Shown one piece after another: positions 62,177 through 64,000 of a DNA stretch of 64,000 nt. The stretch covers positions 3,649,003 through 3,713,002 of the forward strand of contig NC_037258.1 in assembly GCF_000002425.4 (NCBI RefSeq). The letters are read 5' to 3'. The DNA is from Physcomitrium patens (taxonomy: Eukaryota > Streptophyta > Bryopsida > Funariales > Funariaceae). How positions within the stretch are numbered: the stretch's first letter is position 1; every line of letters starts with the position of its first letter. The position numbers were made by a program, and so were the translations under genes. A model generated the notes under the pieces. That model saw only the letters and a list, made by a program, of their open reading frames with translations. It had not been told where the DNA came from and searched no databases.

Positions 62177-62878
62177 ATGCCGGGGCGGAATGCGATCGTG
62201 GCATCCGGACTCGTGGCGTTTGCAACTGCGGGTCTCTTGTTCCCGCTTGTTTTAAGGTAATTATGCCAATATTGATTTTGTTTGGAATTGGTGATTTGCT
62301 CATATAAAACGAGTGCCTCGATGACACGTAATCAGCAGTTTCGCACAAGAAGGAGAGTGTGGTCTCAAAATATCTTGAAAAATATGAATATTTATATATA
62401 TCACTAATATAGTTTTTGTATAATAAATTGATCCGAGCTCTTTTTACTATTTTTAACAATATCTATGGTAGAAAGCTCATTTTTCCTGATCGTAGAAAGA
62501 AAAACTTCACTACATCATGCAGTGTGTGCAGCCAATAAATTCTTATGTACTTGTCCTGAATACTGTTAAGTGCCGAGATATGCAGCTGCCTTTAGTTGTG
62601 AGAATGTTGTAATTACATGTTCTTAGAACTAAATTGTGAGAGAAACTTTTCTCCCCTTCTGCCACATTGCAGACTTCCGTTCCCACGTATGAGAATCTGG
62701 TTACCAATCTATTATGCATATCAGTAAAAACTGGCATTTTATTTGCAGCAAGATGCATTCAAAGCCCATTATCGACTCCAGTAAACCTCTGTCACCAGGA
62801 GCAATTATGAGGGGCCCTTATACTAACACCGGCTCTCGTGATGTTGGTCCTGACCCTACTCCTCGGAAGCTTAGTTAA
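62177..62878 (+). CDS. Small conserved plant single-pass membrane protein (69 aa)
   Basis: Two exons, 62177-62256 and 62749-62878, join in frame to 69 codons plus TAA, with GT and AG at the intron ends. Residues ~6-26 are a hydrophobic segment (AIVASGLVAFATAGLLFPLV). The soluble tail carries KPLSPGAIMRGPYTNTGSRD and GPDP. The pattern 'KP..P.A..RGPY.NTGSRD.GPD' resembles a small uncharacterised family that I recall from land plants; function is unknown. Organelle or endomembrane location cannot be read from the sequence. The ATG context AAAATGCC is acceptable and no upstream ATG in the same frame was seen nearby. Confidence 0.8.
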
Positions 62879-64000
62879 CTTTTTGTCTTTGTCAAAAAAA
62901 CAGTTTAGTCGTTTGTTTACGTTGGGCTTGTACAAGATTACAACAGTTAGGATGCCAGCAACATCTTACACATGGTACGTAAGCTCGATTGGGCTCTGAG
63001 ACAATAGTTATTGTTTCTATGATTTCATTTCAATTTATGATTTCTTAAAAAGCTGCTCTTTTGCGTCAGTTTATATCTGACGTCATGTGCACTCTGTATT
63101 GGATCATATATTTCATGTTTATGTCCAAATATTCAAGTCAAGCTCAAAATAGTGATATATTATGAATCAGAATATGATGCTTAACACAATTTACAAAATT
63201 AGTAGTCGAGATTGTAGAATCGCGTGGAGGATTGTTGGTGTTTGCTATACCTAACAGCGATGCCTTTTTTTGGGGTTTTAACTTTACAATAATTTAAATT
63301 ACCATTGTGTCTATTGGATTGATGTTTTGGTCCACTTTCACTTTTCACCCCTATTGTATATCTCAGTGGAGTGTAGAGGGAGGTACTTGCATTATTACTG
63401 ATGTTAACCTTGGCTGCTCGACACGCATCGTTTAGACTGGCCTACGTATTGATTATAAGAAGTTGTAAAAGCAACCTGCATCATTTATCATCGGTGAAGG
63501 GTTTTTATTTTAGATTTGTTTTTGGCTTGTTTGCTGAGCACTTGAGTGCTATGTCTTGATCAGTGTTCATGTCAAAACTTGTCAATTCATGTTTTAGTGA
63601 CATGCTGGTCTACGCAAACTCTATTTTCATTATTGAAACAAACCTGAAGTATATTGTGTGTTGTATGATGGATTATATGTAGGTAGTGTAATGCCAATTG
63701 CACATCTGGAATTTGTGTTTTCTCAGAACTCGATTTAAGCAAAGACTGTTTATCACAATGTCAATGGTCAATTTTGTGAATGATAACATTTCGTTTAATG
63801 TATCTCTTCCTGTTAAGCTTGCATCAATGTGCAATTGAATCTAGTAGTAGAAAACGCAAATGTGTAATAACGTAAAATTGTTCAAATTCGATTTGACTTA
63901 ACGATGTTTATTTTCAGTTTTGATATTATTTTTTGAAATTGTATATACGCATGCCATTCAAATGGTTGCTATGGAAAGTTTTTACACATGGCTTTCTGCC
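62879..64000 (+). other. Downstream region of the small gene, no further gene seen
   Basis: The first part should be the 3' untranslated region. The rest is moderately AT-rich with no open frame or motif I can recognise. Confidence 0.5.

Noticed and set aside
1..64000. CRISPR arrays, bacterial operons, prophage
   Set aside because: Spliced plant genes and LTR elements show this is nuclear eukaryotic DNA; no repeat-spacer structure was seen.

Overview
The window looks like land-plant nuclear DNA, most likely from a moss. Five spliced or intact plant genes sit in GC-richer islands, separated by very AT-rich DNA made largely of decayed Ty3/gypsy LTR retrotransposons. The best-preserved element encodes a chromodomain and has Tf1/Tcn1-like reverse transcriptase residues, a chromovirus type known from mosses. 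The assignment to moss is inference; 'plant' is firm from the gene families.

Layout. 1-620: array of variant ~11-bp units. ~1,000-5,390 and 11,794-~13,945 (minus strand): remains of an old gypsy element, split by a younger one. 5,396-11,788 (minus): full-length chromovirus with two 561-bp LTRs and a 5-bp target duplication ATACA, inactivated by point mutations. 14,292-14,838 (plus): solo LTR of the same family. 14,839-23,200: AT-rich, no recognised gene. 23,209-23,643 (minus): ELF4-like clock protein. 25,000-29,505 (plus): 12-exon TONNEAU2/FASS PP2A B'' subunit, divergent from the ELF4 gene. 29,506-38,721: no firm gene; possible unrecognised loci at 30.8-33.0 and 36.0-37.0 kb. 38,722-43,995 (plus): 7-exon PDR-type ABCG transporter. 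46,995-49,105 (minus): 5-exon TauE/SafE-family membrane protein, convergent with the transporter. 49,106-54,080: no recognised gene. ~54,085-59,990 (minus): very decayed copy of the chromovirus with only one LTR visible. 62,177-62,878 (plus): 2-exon gene for a 69-residue single-pass membrane protein.

The genes do not form a pathway. They cover circadian timing (ELF4), cortical microtubule and division-plane control (TON2), lipid or secondary-metabolite export (PDR) and possible anion export (TauE). Exon joins were worked out by hand from reading frame, splice sites and family alignment, and every assembled CDS closes in frame. No exciting new multi-gene system could be supported. The most informative structure is the retroelement history: nested insertions, and a full-length copy whose identified nonsense codons each fit a single C-to-T or G-to-A change.
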